The notes: generated from the sequence alone by a model not told the origin. A DNA stretch of 64,000 nt from Clostridia bacterium (GCA_017937845.1 JAGBCV010000016.1:1-64000); one strand, 5' to 3'. Positions 41,458-50,254 are shown, counted from the stretch's first letter. Translations and numbers: made by a program.

Positions 41458-43386
41458 ATGGCTGGATTTTCGCGATTCGGAGCCGCGTGCAAGCGGCTGG
41501 AAGAAAAATATTTGAACGGAACTTGCGTTACGGAGCGCAGTGCCTTTGAGTTCCGCGACTCTGTGGAGTTTGTGATTACGGTTCCGGACACGACAATCGG
41601 CGCAGTTATGGAAGTGGTTTCCGACGACACGGGGGAGGTCAAGCGCTTTCCCCTCGGTCGTCACGGCGAACGCTTTTCGGTTGTGATCCCCATGACGGCG
41701 ATTTGCGACGGGGAGGGACACGGGCTTTATTATTATAAGTACCGTATCTTTACCGATATGGGATATTTCGATTTCTTGCACCGTGACGATTTTTCACAAT
41801 GCTGGGGCGCGTCGAGCAGTAAGCGCGGCGATTTTCAGCTTTTGGTCTATCAAAAGCGAGATAAGCTCCCGACGTGGTTATACGGCGGTATCTTCTATCA
41901 GGTCTTTCCCGACCGTTTTTTCAGCGCGGGAAAGAATCCTGTCAAGGAAAACGCCATTCTGTGCAAGGATGCGGAAAAATTCCCGGATCTGATGCGTGTA
42001 AAGACAAACAACGATAAAAACAACTTGTTTTACGGCGGAGATCTGCAAGGCGTTGCGGCAAAGCTCGATTACCTTGCTTCTCTCGGCGTTTCCTGCCTGT
42101 ATCTGAATCCGATCTTTGAATCGAATTCCAATCATAAGTACAATACCGCGGATTATTCCCGCATCGATGAGATGCTCGGCGGTGAGGAAGCCTTCAAAAC
42201 GCTCCTTGCTGAGGCAAAAAAGCGCGGTATGGCGGTGATTTTGGACGGCGTTTTCAATCATACGGGCAGCGACAGCATCTATTTTAATAAAAACGGAAAT
42301 TATCCTTGCGTCGGCGCGATGCAATCCGAAAAATCACGGTACTCCAAATGGTTTACGTTTTTTCATTATCCCGATTCCTATGAATCGTGGTGGGGCATCG
42401 ATACGCTTCCTCGTGTTCGCTCGGATGAAGCATCCTACCGCGAATTTCTCTTTGGCGAGAGAGGTATCGTGAGAAAATACACCCGTATGGGCATCGACGG
42501 CTGGCGTCTTGACGTTGCCGACGAGCTTTCGGATGCGTTTCTTTCCGAGCTTTCCGCGGCCGTTTTGGAGGAGAATCCTCACGCGGTCGTCATCGGTGAG
42601 GTTTGGGAGGATGCGACGACGAAGGTTTCTTACGGCATCCGCAAAAAATATTTCCATGGCGGTGAGCTTGACGCAGTCATGAATTACCCCATGCAAAAGG
42701 CGATCATCAAGTATCTGACAAACGGCGATCATCGTTATTTTGCGCGGACGCTCGAATCCATCTACGGCAATTATCCGCCCGAGATGGCGAATGCGCTGAT
42801 GAATCTCCTCGGCACGCACGACACGGAGAGAATCCTCACGATGCTCGGCGATACGGAGGTCGCAAAGCTTCCGTATGAAAAGCGCGCGGGCTACCGTATG
42901 CCTCCCGCGGCGCGCGCGAAGGCTGTAAAGCGTCTTCGTCTTGCCGTGGCGATCCAGATGTCCATTCCCGGCGTACCGAGCATCTACTACGGTGATGAAG
43001 CCGGACTTGAGGGATACAAGGATCCGTTTTGCCGTTTGCCCTATCCTTGGGGCAAGGAGGACACGGCGATCCTCGATTTTTATCGCGCCATCACCAAGGC
43101 GCGCCGCGAAGAAAAGATCTTTGCGGACGGTACGGTATCGTTTGTCTACGCGGATGCGGATATCCTCTGCTATGAACGTCGCAGACGCGGCGAGATGGTC
43201 GTGGTGCTGATCAACCGCGGTCATGATATTTACGAGTTTCACGCGGATTGCAAGGGAAAAGACCTTGTGAGCGGCGCGGAAAGCCGTGAATTTATGCTCG
43301 GCGCGGAGTCGTTTATTTGGATCAAGCTTCCCGACGGCGTGGATTATAACGTATTCGTTACCATTCAAAAGAATAAGATCAAATGA
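41458..43386 (+). CDS. GH13 alpha-amylase family enzyme (neopullulanase/amylase type)
   Basis: A 642-aa glycosidase. A beta-sandwich N-domain of about 130 residues precedes the TIM barrel, which has IFYQVFPDRF, GGDLQGVAAKLDYLASLGVS, AVILDGVFNHTGSDS, the nucleophile in GIDGWRLDVADELS (Asp), the acid/base in AVVIGEVWED (Glu) and the third acid in LLGTHDTER; a short C-domain follows. No signal peptide: it probably degrades internal glucan or imported maltodextrins alongside GlgP. It starts 7 nt after glgP without a strong ribosome site. A subfamily (GH13_20/39-like) is suggested only by the N-domain. Confidence 0.9.
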   Translation: MAGFSRFGAACKRLEEKYLNGTCVTERSAFEFRDSVEFVITVPDTTIGAVMEVVSDDTGEVKRFPLGRHGERFSVVIPMTAICDGEGHGLYYYKYRIFTDMGYFDFLHRDDFSQCWGASSSKRGDFQLLVYQKRDKLPTWLYGGIFYQVFPDRFFSAGKNPVKENAILCKDAEKFPDLMRVKTNNDKNNLFYGGDLQGVAAKLDYLASLGVSCLYLNPIFESNSNHKYNTADYSRIDEMLGGEEAFKTLLAEAKKRGMAVILDGVFNHTGSDSIYFNKNGNYPCVGAMQSEKSRYSKWFTFFHYPDSYESWWGIDTLPRVRSDEASYREFLFGERGIVRKYTRMGIDGWRLDVADELSDAFLSELSAAVLEENPHAVVIGEVWEDATTKVSYGIRKKYFHGGELDAVMNYPMQKAIIKYLTNGDHRYFARTLESIYGNYPPEMANALMNLLGTHDTERILTMLGDTEVAKLPYEKRAGYRMPPAARAKAVKRLRLAVAIQMSIPGVPSIYYGDEAGLEGYKDPFCRLPYPWGKEDTAILDFYRAITKARREEKIFADGTVSFVYADADILCYERRRRGEMVVVLINRGHDIYEFHADCKGKDLVSGAESREFMLGAESFIWIKLPDGVDYNVFVTIQKNKIK

Positions 43387-43691
43387 AAAAACGATATATC
43401 GTGATGATGGCGGTCGCGCTACTGTTTTCGTCCTGCGCGAGAAGCGATGATTTTATCATCGACCTCGGCGCGGAAACGGAGGCGGTTTCCCATGAGGAGA
43501 GCGGCATTTCCGTTATCATCAATAAACATTCGCAGACCTTTCACCTTGACGGGGATTGCTCGTATCTTTCACGCATGAAGGAAGAGAATCGTCTGGAGCT
43601 TTCGGTGGAGTCTGCGGAAATGCTTCTGCGATACGGATACCATCCGTGCAGCAGATGCGCCAAAACGACAGAACAAAACGTTTTACCATGA
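43383..43691 (+). CDS. small lipoprotein with Ada-like Cys-rich motif
   Basis: A 102-aa protein whose ATG overlaps the GH13 stop (ATGA). Signal peptide MKKRYIVMMAVALLFSSC gives a lipobox with Cys18. The mature part has NKHSQTFHLDGDCSYLSRM followed by YGYHPCSRCAK; this C-x-n-G-Y-x-P-C-x2-C order resembles the zinc-binding domain of Ada and of small nuclease-linked proteins that accompany SNase-like enzymes. It is therefore probably metal-binding on the cell surface. Why it sits between two glycosidase genes is unclear. Confidence 0.6.
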   Translation: MKKRYIVMMAVALLFSSCARSDDFIIDLGAETEAVSHEESGISVIINKHSQTFHLDGDCSYLSRMKEENRLELSVESAEMLLRYGYHPCSRCAKTTEQNVLP

Positions 43692-43718
43692 CTTTGTAAT
43701 CAGAAAGGAATGTTAAAC

Positions 43719-45944
43719 ATGATCAAAGAATTTACTTTCGGCGGTAAAAAGGTCCGCTTGACCGCTTACGCTGACCGCATTGTTCGCGTTCACGCAGGCG
43801 AAACGCTTACGGAATCTCTTTTTGACCGCTACAATCTTTTGCGTAAGCCCGATGAAACCGTGGGCGCTGACATCGAAAACGGTATCGCCGTTGACGGTCT
43901 TTCCGTAACCTTTGCTGATGGCGTCGTTACCTTTAAGACCGACCGCGTGACTCGTACCGTTGACCTTGCAACACCCGAAACGGAAGCGATCAAGGAATAT
44001 TTCAATACCAAGCTTGGCGGTATGCGTCCTTCTCCGAAGCAGATCATCGGCGAAGATGCAAAACGCAGCTACGGCACTGTGGATTTCCAGAAAAATCCCA
44101 AGTATTTCACCGTTCGCGGTATTGAAGACGAGCGCTTCTACGGTCTTGGCGCGGCGAATACCGACCGCCTTGTTTTGAATGGCAAGACGTACCTTCAGCG
44201 TGTCGTATACCAGAGCAACGAAATGCCCGTTCCGTTCGTCATGACAAAGGCAGGCTACGGCATTCTCTGTAACTCTACGTGGTGGCACGGCGTTGACGTT
44301 TGCGCGAAGAACGCAGACGAGATCGTTTGGTATCTTCCCGACGGCGACGTGGACTTCTTCCTCTTTGCGGGCGATAGCCTTAGCGATCTTTTGGAACGCT
44401 TTACGTACATCACGGGCCGTCCCGCGCTTCTTCCGAAGTGGGCTCACGGTCTTGCATTCCTTGACCAGTACACCGCTGACCAGTACGAGGTGATGAGAAA
44501 CGCGGCTGAGTTCCGCAAGCAGGGTCTTCCTTGCGACTCCATCAGTTTGGAACCCGGTTGGATGGAAAAACGCTACGACTTCTCTGTCAATAAGAAATGG
44601 AGCAACGGTCCTCGCGGTAAGTTCCTCATCGAAGAATGGGCAAGAAGCAAGGAATACGGCAACGTCAACCCGAATTTCTTCACCGCGGCGCTCGAACGCT
44701 ACGGCTTTAAGCTTCATCTCTGGCTCTGCTGTGAGCATGACTTCACCGCAGAAGAAGAACGCAGAATCGGTAACGAGGTCGCTCCCGAAATCCCCGACTG
44801 GTTTGACCACCTCAAGGCGTTCATGAACGACGGCGCTTCCTCCTTCAAGCTCGACCCCTGTCACACCGTTGACAACGCCGACGAAGGCAGAATCTACGCA
44901 AACGGCAAGGGCGACCCCGAAATGCACAACCTCATTCAGACCATCTTCATGCGTGATATGGCGAGAGGTTCCTCCGAATACACGGGCAAACGTGCAATGC
45001 ACCACTACTGCGGCGGTTATACGGGTGCAGGTGCTTACTGTGCTTCCAATACGGGCGACAACGGCGGCGGTCTTTCCACCCTTGCTTGGACGCTCAGCTG
45101 CGGTATGTCCGGTATCTCCAACCTCACCTGCGATATGGATATCTTCAAGAAGGACGGTCTTCACTATTGCTTCTTCACCGCTTGGTGTCAGCTCAATAGC
45201 TGGTACGGCTTCTCCCATCCTTGGTGGGCAGGCGAAGAAATGGAACCCATCTTTGCGTTCTATGATAAGCTTCGTTACCGTTTGCTTCCTTATATATATA
45301 GCACCGCGATCAAGGCAAACATGACGGGTATGCCCGTTTGCCGCGCAATGCCTCTTATCTGCGAAGATGAAGAGGTTCAGGACTCCATCTGCCAGTATAT
45401 GTTCGGTGAGAACTTCCTCGTTGGCGCTTTCTCCGATGAGATCTATCTCCCCGCAGGCAGCACGTGGATCGATTACTGGACGGGTAAGGTCTACGCAGGC
45501 GGTCAGACGATGAAGGTCGATATCCCTGCAAACCGCGGCGGCTCTCTCTTCGTTCGCGGCGGCGCAATCATCCCGACCGACGAGCCCAAGCAGCATACGA
45601 CACCCGGCGATACCAAGCATATCATCCTTGAAATGTATCCGAGCGGCGCTTCCTACTACGATTTCTACGAGGACGACGGCGAAACGCTTGAATACAAGGA
45701 CGGCAAGCGCGCACTCACCAGAATTTCCATGGTTGAGGGCGACGGTGTTTGCGATATCGGCATTACAGAGCGCGAAGGCGACTTCAAGGGTATCGGTGAA
45801 CGTGTTTATACCGCTCGCGTATTCGCGGAAAAAGCGCCGAAGAGCGTTTCCGTTGCAGGCGCACCCGTTGAATTTGAATACGACGGTCAGTACGTAACCT
45901 TTGAACTCGGAGATGAAAAAGAGGCTTCGATCGTTCTCGGTTGA
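43719..45944 (+). CDS. GH31 alpha-glycosidase (alpha-glucosidase / alpha-xylosidase type)
   Basis: A 741-aa enzyme, start ATG 43719 placed 8 nt after GAAAGGAA. N-terminal beta-sandwich, then the barrel with FYGLGAANTDRLVLN, ALLPKWAHGLAFLDQYTAD, LPCDSISLEPGWMEKRYDF, the nucleophile region ASSFKLDPCHTV (Asp, about residue 380), the acid/base region YCASNTGDNGGGLSTLAW, and a C-terminal beta-domain with YEDDGETLEYKDG. Such enzymes remove terminal alpha-glucose or alpha-xylose. No signal peptide. It heads an operon with an unknown protein, GH29 and a PLP lyase, implying cytoplasmic breakdown of small glycans. Confidence 0.85.
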   Translation: MIKEFTFGGKKVRLTAYADRIVRVHAGETLTESLFDRYNLLRKPDETVGADIENGIAVDGLSVTFADGVVTFKTDRVTRTVDLATPETEAIKEYFNTKLGGMRPSPKQIIGEDAKRSYGTVDFQKNPKYFTVRGIEDERFYGLGAANTDRLVLNGKTYLQRVVYQSNEMPVPFVMTKAGYGILCNSTWWHGVDVCAKNADEIVWYLPDGDVDFFLFAGDSLSDLLERFTYITGRPALLPKWAHGLAFLDQYTADQYEVMRNAAEFRKQGLPCDSISLEPGWMEKRYDFSVNKKWSNGPRGKFLIEEWARSKEYGNVNPNFFTAALERYGFKLHLWLCCEHDFTAEEERRIGNEVAPEIPDWFDHLKAFMNDGASSFKLDPCHTVDNADEGRIYANGKGDPEMHNLIQTIFMRDMARGSSEYTGKRAMHHYCGGYTGAGAYCASNTGDNGGGLSTLAWTLSCGMSGISNLTCDMDIFKKDGLHYCFFTAWCQLNSWYGFSHPWWAGEEMEPIFAFYDKLRYRLLPYIYSTAIKANMTGMPVCRAMPLICEDEEVQDSICQYMFGENFLVGAFSDEIYLPAGSTWIDYWTGKVYAGGQTMKVDIPANRGGSLFVRGGAIIPTDEPKQHTTPGDTKHIILEMYPSGASYYDFYEDDGETLEYKDGKRALTRISMVEGDGVCDIGITEREGDFKGIGERVYTARVFAEKAPKSVSVAGAPVEFEYDGQYVTFELGDEKEASIVLG

Positions 45945-45964
45945 TTTTTGAAAGGATAGGTAAC

Positions 45965-46600
45965 ATGATAGAGCTTACGAAAACCAGCGTTATGAATTTG
46001 GAAAACGCCATCCGCGGCGCACGAAATCCGATGAACAGCTGGGCGAAAAGCGACAGCGCGTATGACGAGGACGGAAATTACGTCCTCGGAGAAAACGACG
46101 TCGGTCTTGGTATGCGTCTTTGCCGCGCGGGAAGCGACCACCGCAAATTTATCAGACAGATTTTCGTCAGTGTTGATATTTTGGCTCCGCTTTATTGGTG
46201 GAAGGAATTTGATACCTATAAGGTGGGGACGGTTGCCAATTCCACAAGTACGATGCACAAGATTCAAGCGAAATCTTTTTCCAGAGACGATTTTTCTCAT
46301 GACCATATGAGCAAGACAGCGCTTTGCTGTCTTGACTCGGTCATCGCGTGCCTGGAAGAACAAAGACAGCGTTTCCTTGAAACCAAGGATAAGGCTTATT
46401 GGTATGATATGATCCAGCTTTTGCCCTCGAGCTACAACCAAATGAGAACGGTCACGCTCAATTATGAGGTTCTTACGAACATCTATTATGCAAGACGCTT
46501 TCATAAGCTCGATGAATGGCATACGCTTTGCGATTGGATCGAATCGCTTCCTTATGCAAAAGAATTTATTCTCTCTCTTGATGAAAAGGGCAGAGATTGA
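45965..46600 (+). CDS. conserved-looking protein of unknown function in the glycosidase operon
   Basis: A 211-aa soluble protein, start ATG 45965 with GAAAGGATAGG. Striking segments are AIRGARNPMNSWAKSD, LRLCRAGSDHRKFIRQIFVS, DILAPLYWWKEFDTYKVGTV and NSTSTMHKIQAK, then an all-helical C-terminal half with YDMIQLLPSSYNQMRT and ANIYYARR-like NIYYARRFHKLDEW. I recall similar proteins from clostridial phages and genomes, and the order R-x-n-YWWKEFDTYK-x-n-NSTSTMHK loosely resembles the ThyX flavin fold, but no RHRxxS motif is present. I therefore assign no function. Genes on both sides are glycosidases, 20 and 22 nt away. Confidence 0.6.
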   Translation: MIELTKTSVMNLENAIRGARNPMNSWAKSDSAYDEDGNYVLGENDVGLGMRLCRAGSDHRKFIRQIFVSVDILAPLYWWKEFDTYKVGTVANSTSTMHKIQAKSFSRDDFSHDHMSKTALCCLDSVIACLEEQRQRFLETKDKAYWYDMIQLLPSSYNQMRTVTLNYEVLTNIYYARRFHKLDEWHTLCDWIESLPYAKEFILSLDEKGRD

Positions 46601-46622
46601 TTGCCAAGAAAGGTAAATCGAT

Positions 46623-47939
46623 ATGGAAAACAGAATCACAGGCGAAGAATATCTTGCGTTTACAAAAGCAAGCAAGGATCGCCGTATGGAATGGTTCCGA
46701 AACGCTCGTTTCGGTATGTTCATTCATTATGGACTTTTTTCTTCCCACGGTATGGGCGAATGGGCTCAGGTCTGGGAAAATATTAAAATTTCCGATTATG
46801 AAAAGCTCGCGTCTGCGTTTTGCCCGAAGGAGGGCTGTGCAGATGAATGGTGTCGTCTTGCAAAAGAGGCGGGCGCAAAATACGCCGTTCTCACAACACG
46901 CCACCACGAAGGCTTTTCTCTCTGGGATTCCAAGGTGAATCCCTTCAACTCCGTCAACTACGGTCCTCACCGTGATATCGTTCGTGAATTTGTTGACGCA
47001 TGCCGTAAATACGACCTTAGAATCGGTCTGTATTCCTCTCTCATGGATTGGCATCATCCCGATGCGTGGAAATGTATGACGGATGAAGATGCGCGCGCGC
47101 GTTTTACAAAATACATTGAAGATATGAACGTTGAGCTTCTCACGAACTACGGCAAGATCGATATCCTTTGGTACGATATGCCGTGGCCGCGCATGAGCGC
47201 AAGAAATTGGGATTCCGTGAACCGCAACTATAAGCTCAGACAGCTTCAGCCCGATATCCTCATCAACAACCGCAGCCGTATGGCAGAGGATTTCTTCACA
47301 CCCGAAGATGCCATCAAGTCGGAGGACGATGCGGATTGGGAAGCTTGCATGACCTTCAACGGTTTTTCGTGGGGTTATGTAGATGAAGATCAGATCGTTC
47401 CGTATTCTTATTCGGCAAATCAGATCATTCGTATGCTCCGTAAGTGCGCGGGCGCAGGCGGTAATCTGCTTCTCAACATCGGTCCGAAGGCAGACGGTAC
47501 GGTCCCTGCGGAAGCGCTCGATCCCTTGAAGCGCGTCGGCGGCTGGCTTTCTGAAAACGGGGAAGCAGCGTACGGACTCAAAAAGAAGTTCAGCGGTTGG
47601 TATTGCGGCGCAAACAACGTAACGGAATGTACCGTTTCCACAGATGACAAAACGGTCTATGCGTGGAACTACATCTGGCCCTCCTCGGGTGAGATGGTGT
47701 TTGGCGGTTACATCAACGCGCCGAAGAAGATCACGCTTCTTTCCACCGGGGAAGAGATCGCATTCCGTCACGAGGGTCATCGCATCGTGATGACGGGACT
47801 TCCCAAAAAATCGCCCGATAGCAATATGGGCATTGCGGTCATCAAAATGGAATTTGATGAACCGTTCCGCTATCAGTATGGTAGCTATTATCCTCAGGTT
47901 TCCGAGGGTGTAGATTATTCCGAAGGACAGGGTAACTGA
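46623..47939 (+). CDS. GH29 alpha-L-fucosidase
   Basis: A 438-aa enzyme. The barrel shows WFRNARFGMFIHYGLFSSHG, EAGAKYAVLTTRHHEGFSLW, PHRDIVREFVDACRKYDLRI and GLYSSLMDWHHPDAW, then the nucleophile Asp in IDILWYDMPWPRMSA (about residue 190), and GGNLLLNIGPKADGTVP; a beta-sandwich C-domain follows. GH29 removes alpha-L-fucose from glycans such as mucin or milk oligosaccharides. No signal peptide. It starts 22 nt after the unknown gene. Fucose use genes are not present nearby. Confidence 0.9.
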   Translation: MENRITGEEYLAFTKASKDRRMEWFRNARFGMFIHYGLFSSHGMGEWAQVWENIKISDYEKLASAFCPKEGCADEWCRLAKEAGAKYAVLTTRHHEGFSLWDSKVNPFNSVNYGPHRDIVREFVDACRKYDLRIGLYSSLMDWHHPDAWKCMTDEDARARFTKYIEDMNVELLTNYGKIDILWYDMPWPRMSARNWDSVNRNYKLRQLQPDILINNRSRMAEDFFTPEDAIKSEDDADWEACMTFNGFSWGYVDEDQIVPYSYSANQIIRMLRKCAGAGGNLLLNIGPKADGTVPAEALDPLKRVGGWLSENGEAAYGLKKKFSGWYCGANNVTECTVSTDDKTVYAWNYIWPSSGEMVFGGYINAPKKITLLSTGEEIAFRHEGHRIVMTGLPKKSPDSNMGIAVIKMEFDEPFRYQYGSYYPQVSEGVDYSEGQGN

Positions 47940-49126
47940 TGAAATACGATTTTGAAACACTTGTTCCGCGATATGGAAAGGGCTCCTTCAAATGGGAGGA
48001 GCTTCGTTCCGAGGATCCGAATATCCCCGATGATATCGTTCCGCTGTCCGTTGCCGATATGGAATTTAAGACAGCGCCCGCCATCGTGGAAGGACTCAAA
48101 AAATATTTGGACGAAACGTCTCTCGGTTATACGCGTGCGACGGATGCTTATTACGAGGCGGTCATCGATTGGATGCGCCGCCGACATGGCTTTGAACCCA
48201 AGCGCGAATGGTTCGTGCAATTCAGCGGTATCGTTCCCGCGCTTCGCCATATCATCGGCGTTTTTACAAAACCCGGTGATGGGGTTCTCATTATGACACC
48301 TGTTTATCATCAGTTTCGCATGGTCGCAGAGCATAACGGCTGTGAGATCGTCGAAAGCGAACTGCTTCTGAAAGACGGTAAATACGAAATTGATTTTGAA
48401 GATTTTGCGGCAAAGGCAGCAAGAGATGACGTGAAGCTCTGTATCCTTTGCAGTCCGCATAATCCTGTCGGTCGTGTTTGGACAAAGGAAGAGCTTTGCA
48501 AGATTGCGGATATTTGTCTGGAAAACAACGTATATCTTTTGGATGATGAGATCCATTCCGATCTTATCATGCCCGGATATCATCATGTGCCGATGCTTTC
48601 TCTTGATGAGAAATATCACGATAATCTGCTTGTTTGCACCTCGCCCGGCAAGACGTTCAACCTTGCGGGTATGCAGGCATCCAATATTTTCGTTCCGAAT
48701 GCGGAACGACGCGAAGCCATCGAAAAAGCGCGCGGTCATTTTTCTCTCAATGCTCTCAGTTATAAGGCTGTGGAATTTGCATATCGAGATTCTGAGGAAT
48801 GGCTCGACGAGGCGATCGCATATATTGACGGCAACCGTAAATTTGCGATCGAATTTTTCCGTAAGCATTATCCCGACGTGTTCATTTCGGAGATGGAAGG
48901 GACGTACCTGCTTTGGGTAGATCTTCACTCCTTTGGCATGACGATGGAGGAGCAGGAAAAATTGCTCCGCGAAAAGGCGCTTCTTTACGTTGACGAGGGC
49001 TATATCTTCGGCAAGGGCGGGGAAGGATTTGAGAGAATCAATATCGCTTGTCCGCGCCATGTGCTGGAAGCGGCACTTGTTCGTTTGAAGACTGCGCTGG
49101 ATGAATATGTAAAAAACAAAGCGTAA
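47939..49126 (+). CDS. PLP-dependent C-S lyase, MalY/PatB type
   Basis: A 395-aa aminotransferase-fold protein, its start overlapping the fucosidase stop (TGATG). Seen: the N-terminal FETLVPRYGKGSFKWEEL, VPLSVADMEFKTAPAIVEGL, the CSPHNPVGRVW motif, LLDDEIHSDLIMPGYHHVPM and the PLP-Lys in SPGKTFNLAGMQASNI (about 240). Cystathionine beta-lyases of this type cleave C-S bonds; MalY also modulates maltose genes in E. coli. The presence after glycosidases may be chance or may relate to a thio-linked or regulatory role; this is inference. A terminator follows. Confidence 0.88.
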   Translation: MKYDFETLVPRYGKGSFKWEELRSEDPNIPDDIVPLSVADMEFKTAPAIVEGLKKYLDETSLGYTRATDAYYEAVIDWMRRRHGFEPKREWFVQFSGIVPALRHIIGVFTKPGDGVLIMTPVYHQFRMVAEHNGCEIVESELLLKDGKYEIDFEDFAAKAARDDVKLCILCSPHNPVGRVWTKEELCKIADICLENNVYLLDDEIHSDLIMPGYHHVPMLSLDEKYHDNLLVCTSPGKTFNLAGMQASNIFVPNAERREAIEKARGHFSLNALSYKAVEFAYRDSEEWLDEAIAYIDGNRKFAIEFFRKHYPDVFISEMEGTYLLWVDLHSFGMTMEEQEKLLREKALLYVDEGYIFGKGGEGFERINIACPRHVLEAALVRLKTALDEYVKNKA

Positions 49127-49134
49127 TATAACGA

Positions 49135-49158
49135 AACCCCCGACGAAAGTCGGGGGTT
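49135..49158. terminator. bidirectional terminator between patB-like gene and trmO
   Basis: AACCCCCGAC-GAAA-GTCGGGGGTT, a 10-bp GC-rich stem with a GAAA tetraloop, between convergent genes. Confidence 0.85.
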
Positions 49159-49163
49159 GGTGT

Positions 49164-49847
49164 TTATAGAGCAAGAATCTTTTTTACCGTCAAAATATTT
49201 TCATTTACGGTGAAGTGGACCTCGATGCTACCGAACGCCATCATATAGATGCGCTCGGGGTCATGCTGATAACCCGGTCGAGGATCTTCGCGGAGCAGGG
49301 CGATCACGCCGTCATAAAGATGCGGTGGAATTTGTGCTTTCAGATCGTCTGTGATTTCAACGGTGAGCGAGCCTTCGCCTGGACCTTTTGCAAAACCGCC
49401 TTGGGCTTCGGGGTGGGAGTCCGTATAGGCGAGGTAGGGCTTGACATCATAGATCGGCGTGCCGTCGAGGATATCTGCGCCTGTAACGTAAAGCACAGGA
49501 CCTTCGGGCGTGTGCAGATCGATGCCGACGAGCTTCACGGAGGAAAGTCCAATGGGGTTCGGTCGGAACGGGGAGCGTGTGGCGAAAACGCCCATGCGTT
49601 TATTGCCGCCGAGTCTTGGCGGGCGGACGGTGGGTGACCATTCGTCGCGGACGGCTTCTGAAAATTGCCAGATGAGCCAAAGGTGGGAATATCCTTCGAT
49701 GCCGCGGAAGGCGTCGGAGTTTCGGTATTCGGGTTCAAAAACGATTTTTGACGTGATGGTATCGACAAGTCCGCTTTGGCGTGGGATGCCGAACTTGGCG
49801 GTAAAGTCGTTTCGGATGTGGGCGATGACGGAAAGGGAATGGGTCAT
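49164..49847 (-). CDS. trmO: tRNA (N6-threonylcarbamoyladenosine-37-N6)-methyltransferase TrmO
   Basis: A 227-aa protein starting at ATG 49847 behind CTCGGAGG; the open frame continues upstream into the hairpin repeats, which is rejected. The TsaA/TrmO fold has AHIRNDFTAKFGIPRQSGLV, IEGYSHLWLIWQFSEA, FATRSPFRPNPIGLSSVKLV and DILDGTPIYDVKPYLAYTDS, with the C-terminal domain after about 165 residues. TrmO uses SAM to methylate t6A at position 37 of tRNA-Thr. Its promoter must lie in or next to the repeat array. Confidence 0.88.
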   Translation of the reverse strand: MTHSLSVIAHIRNDFTAKFGIPRQSGLVDTITSKIVFEPEYRNSDAFRGIEGYSHLWLIWQFSEAVRDEWSPTVRPPRLGGNKRMGVFATRSPFRPNPIGLSSVKLVGIDLHTPEGPVLYVTGADILDGTPIYDVKPYLAYTDSHPEAQGGFAKGPGEGSLTVEITDDLKAQIPPHLYDGVIALLREDPRPGYQHDPERIYMMAFGSIEVHFTVNENILTVKKILAL

Positions 49848-49869
49848 GGAAACCTCCGAGAAAAGTGGA

Positions 49870-50051
49870 ATGATATATTCGCTCCGCGAATATGATATAC
49901 GGCTTACGCCGTATGATATACCTCGCGTTGCTCGGTATGATATAATATCCGTTCCCACATATGCCGAAGGCATATATCATCCGCGAAGCGGGATATCATA
50001 TCGAAGATATATCACCCGTTCCGCAAGGAACGGATATCATTGCAAAAAGAG
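49870..50051. repeat. 182-bp multi-hairpin repeat, copy 1
   Basis: This is a chain of small palindromes joined by GATAT/ATGATAT links. Seen: ATATTCGC-TCC-GCGAATAT (49875-49893), ATACGGC-TTAC-GCCGTAT (49897-49914), ATACC...GGTAT (49918-49938), ATATGCC-GAA-GGCATAT (49959-49975), ATCCGC-GAA-GCGGGAT (49979-49994), ATATC-GAA-GATAT (49998-50010) and CCGTTCC-GCAA-GGAACGG (50016-50033). Alternatively ATATCCGTTCC (49945-49955) pairs with GGAACGGATAT (50027-50037) and closes a cloverleaf of the three GAA hairpins. The small reading frames within it are products of the palindromes, not genes. Confidence 0.85.
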
Positions 50052-50072
50052 ATTTGTTTTTGTTGTGAAAAA

Positions 50073-50254
50073 ATGATATATTCGCTCCGCGAATATGATA
50101 TACGGCTTGCGCCGTATGATATACCTCGCGTTGCTCGGTATGATATAATATCCGTTCCCACATATGCCGAAGGCATATATCATCCGCGAAGCGGGATATC
50201 ATATCGAAGATATATCACCCGTTCTGAGAGGAACGGATATCATTGCAAAAAGAG
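50073..50254. repeat. 182-bp multi-hairpin repeat, copy 2
   Basis: This is a direct copy of 49870-50051, offset by 203 bp and separated by a 21-nt AT-rich spacer. I count one change in the second hairpin loop (TTAC to TTGC) and a cluster of changes in the last hairpin (CCGCAA to CTGAGA) that partly keeps the pairing. Its end runs into the 5' arm of the tRNA terminator (TTGCAAAAAGAG); copy 1 ends with the same 12 bases, so part of the terminator belongs to the duplicated unit. Confidence 0.85.

Noticed and set aside
43713-45620. 635-aa minus-strand frame opposite the GH31 gene
   Set aside because: The GH31 product has catalytic motifs and a good ribosome site; the opposite frame has neither.
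45965-46600. Calling the unknown protein ThyX
   Set aside because: The RHRxxSxNxxSxRY-type signature is absent and only a loose similarity in order of residues is visible.
49870-50254. CRISPR array
   Set aside because: There are only two long direct copies with no unique spacers of similar size, and no cas genes; the internal palindromes differ from each other.
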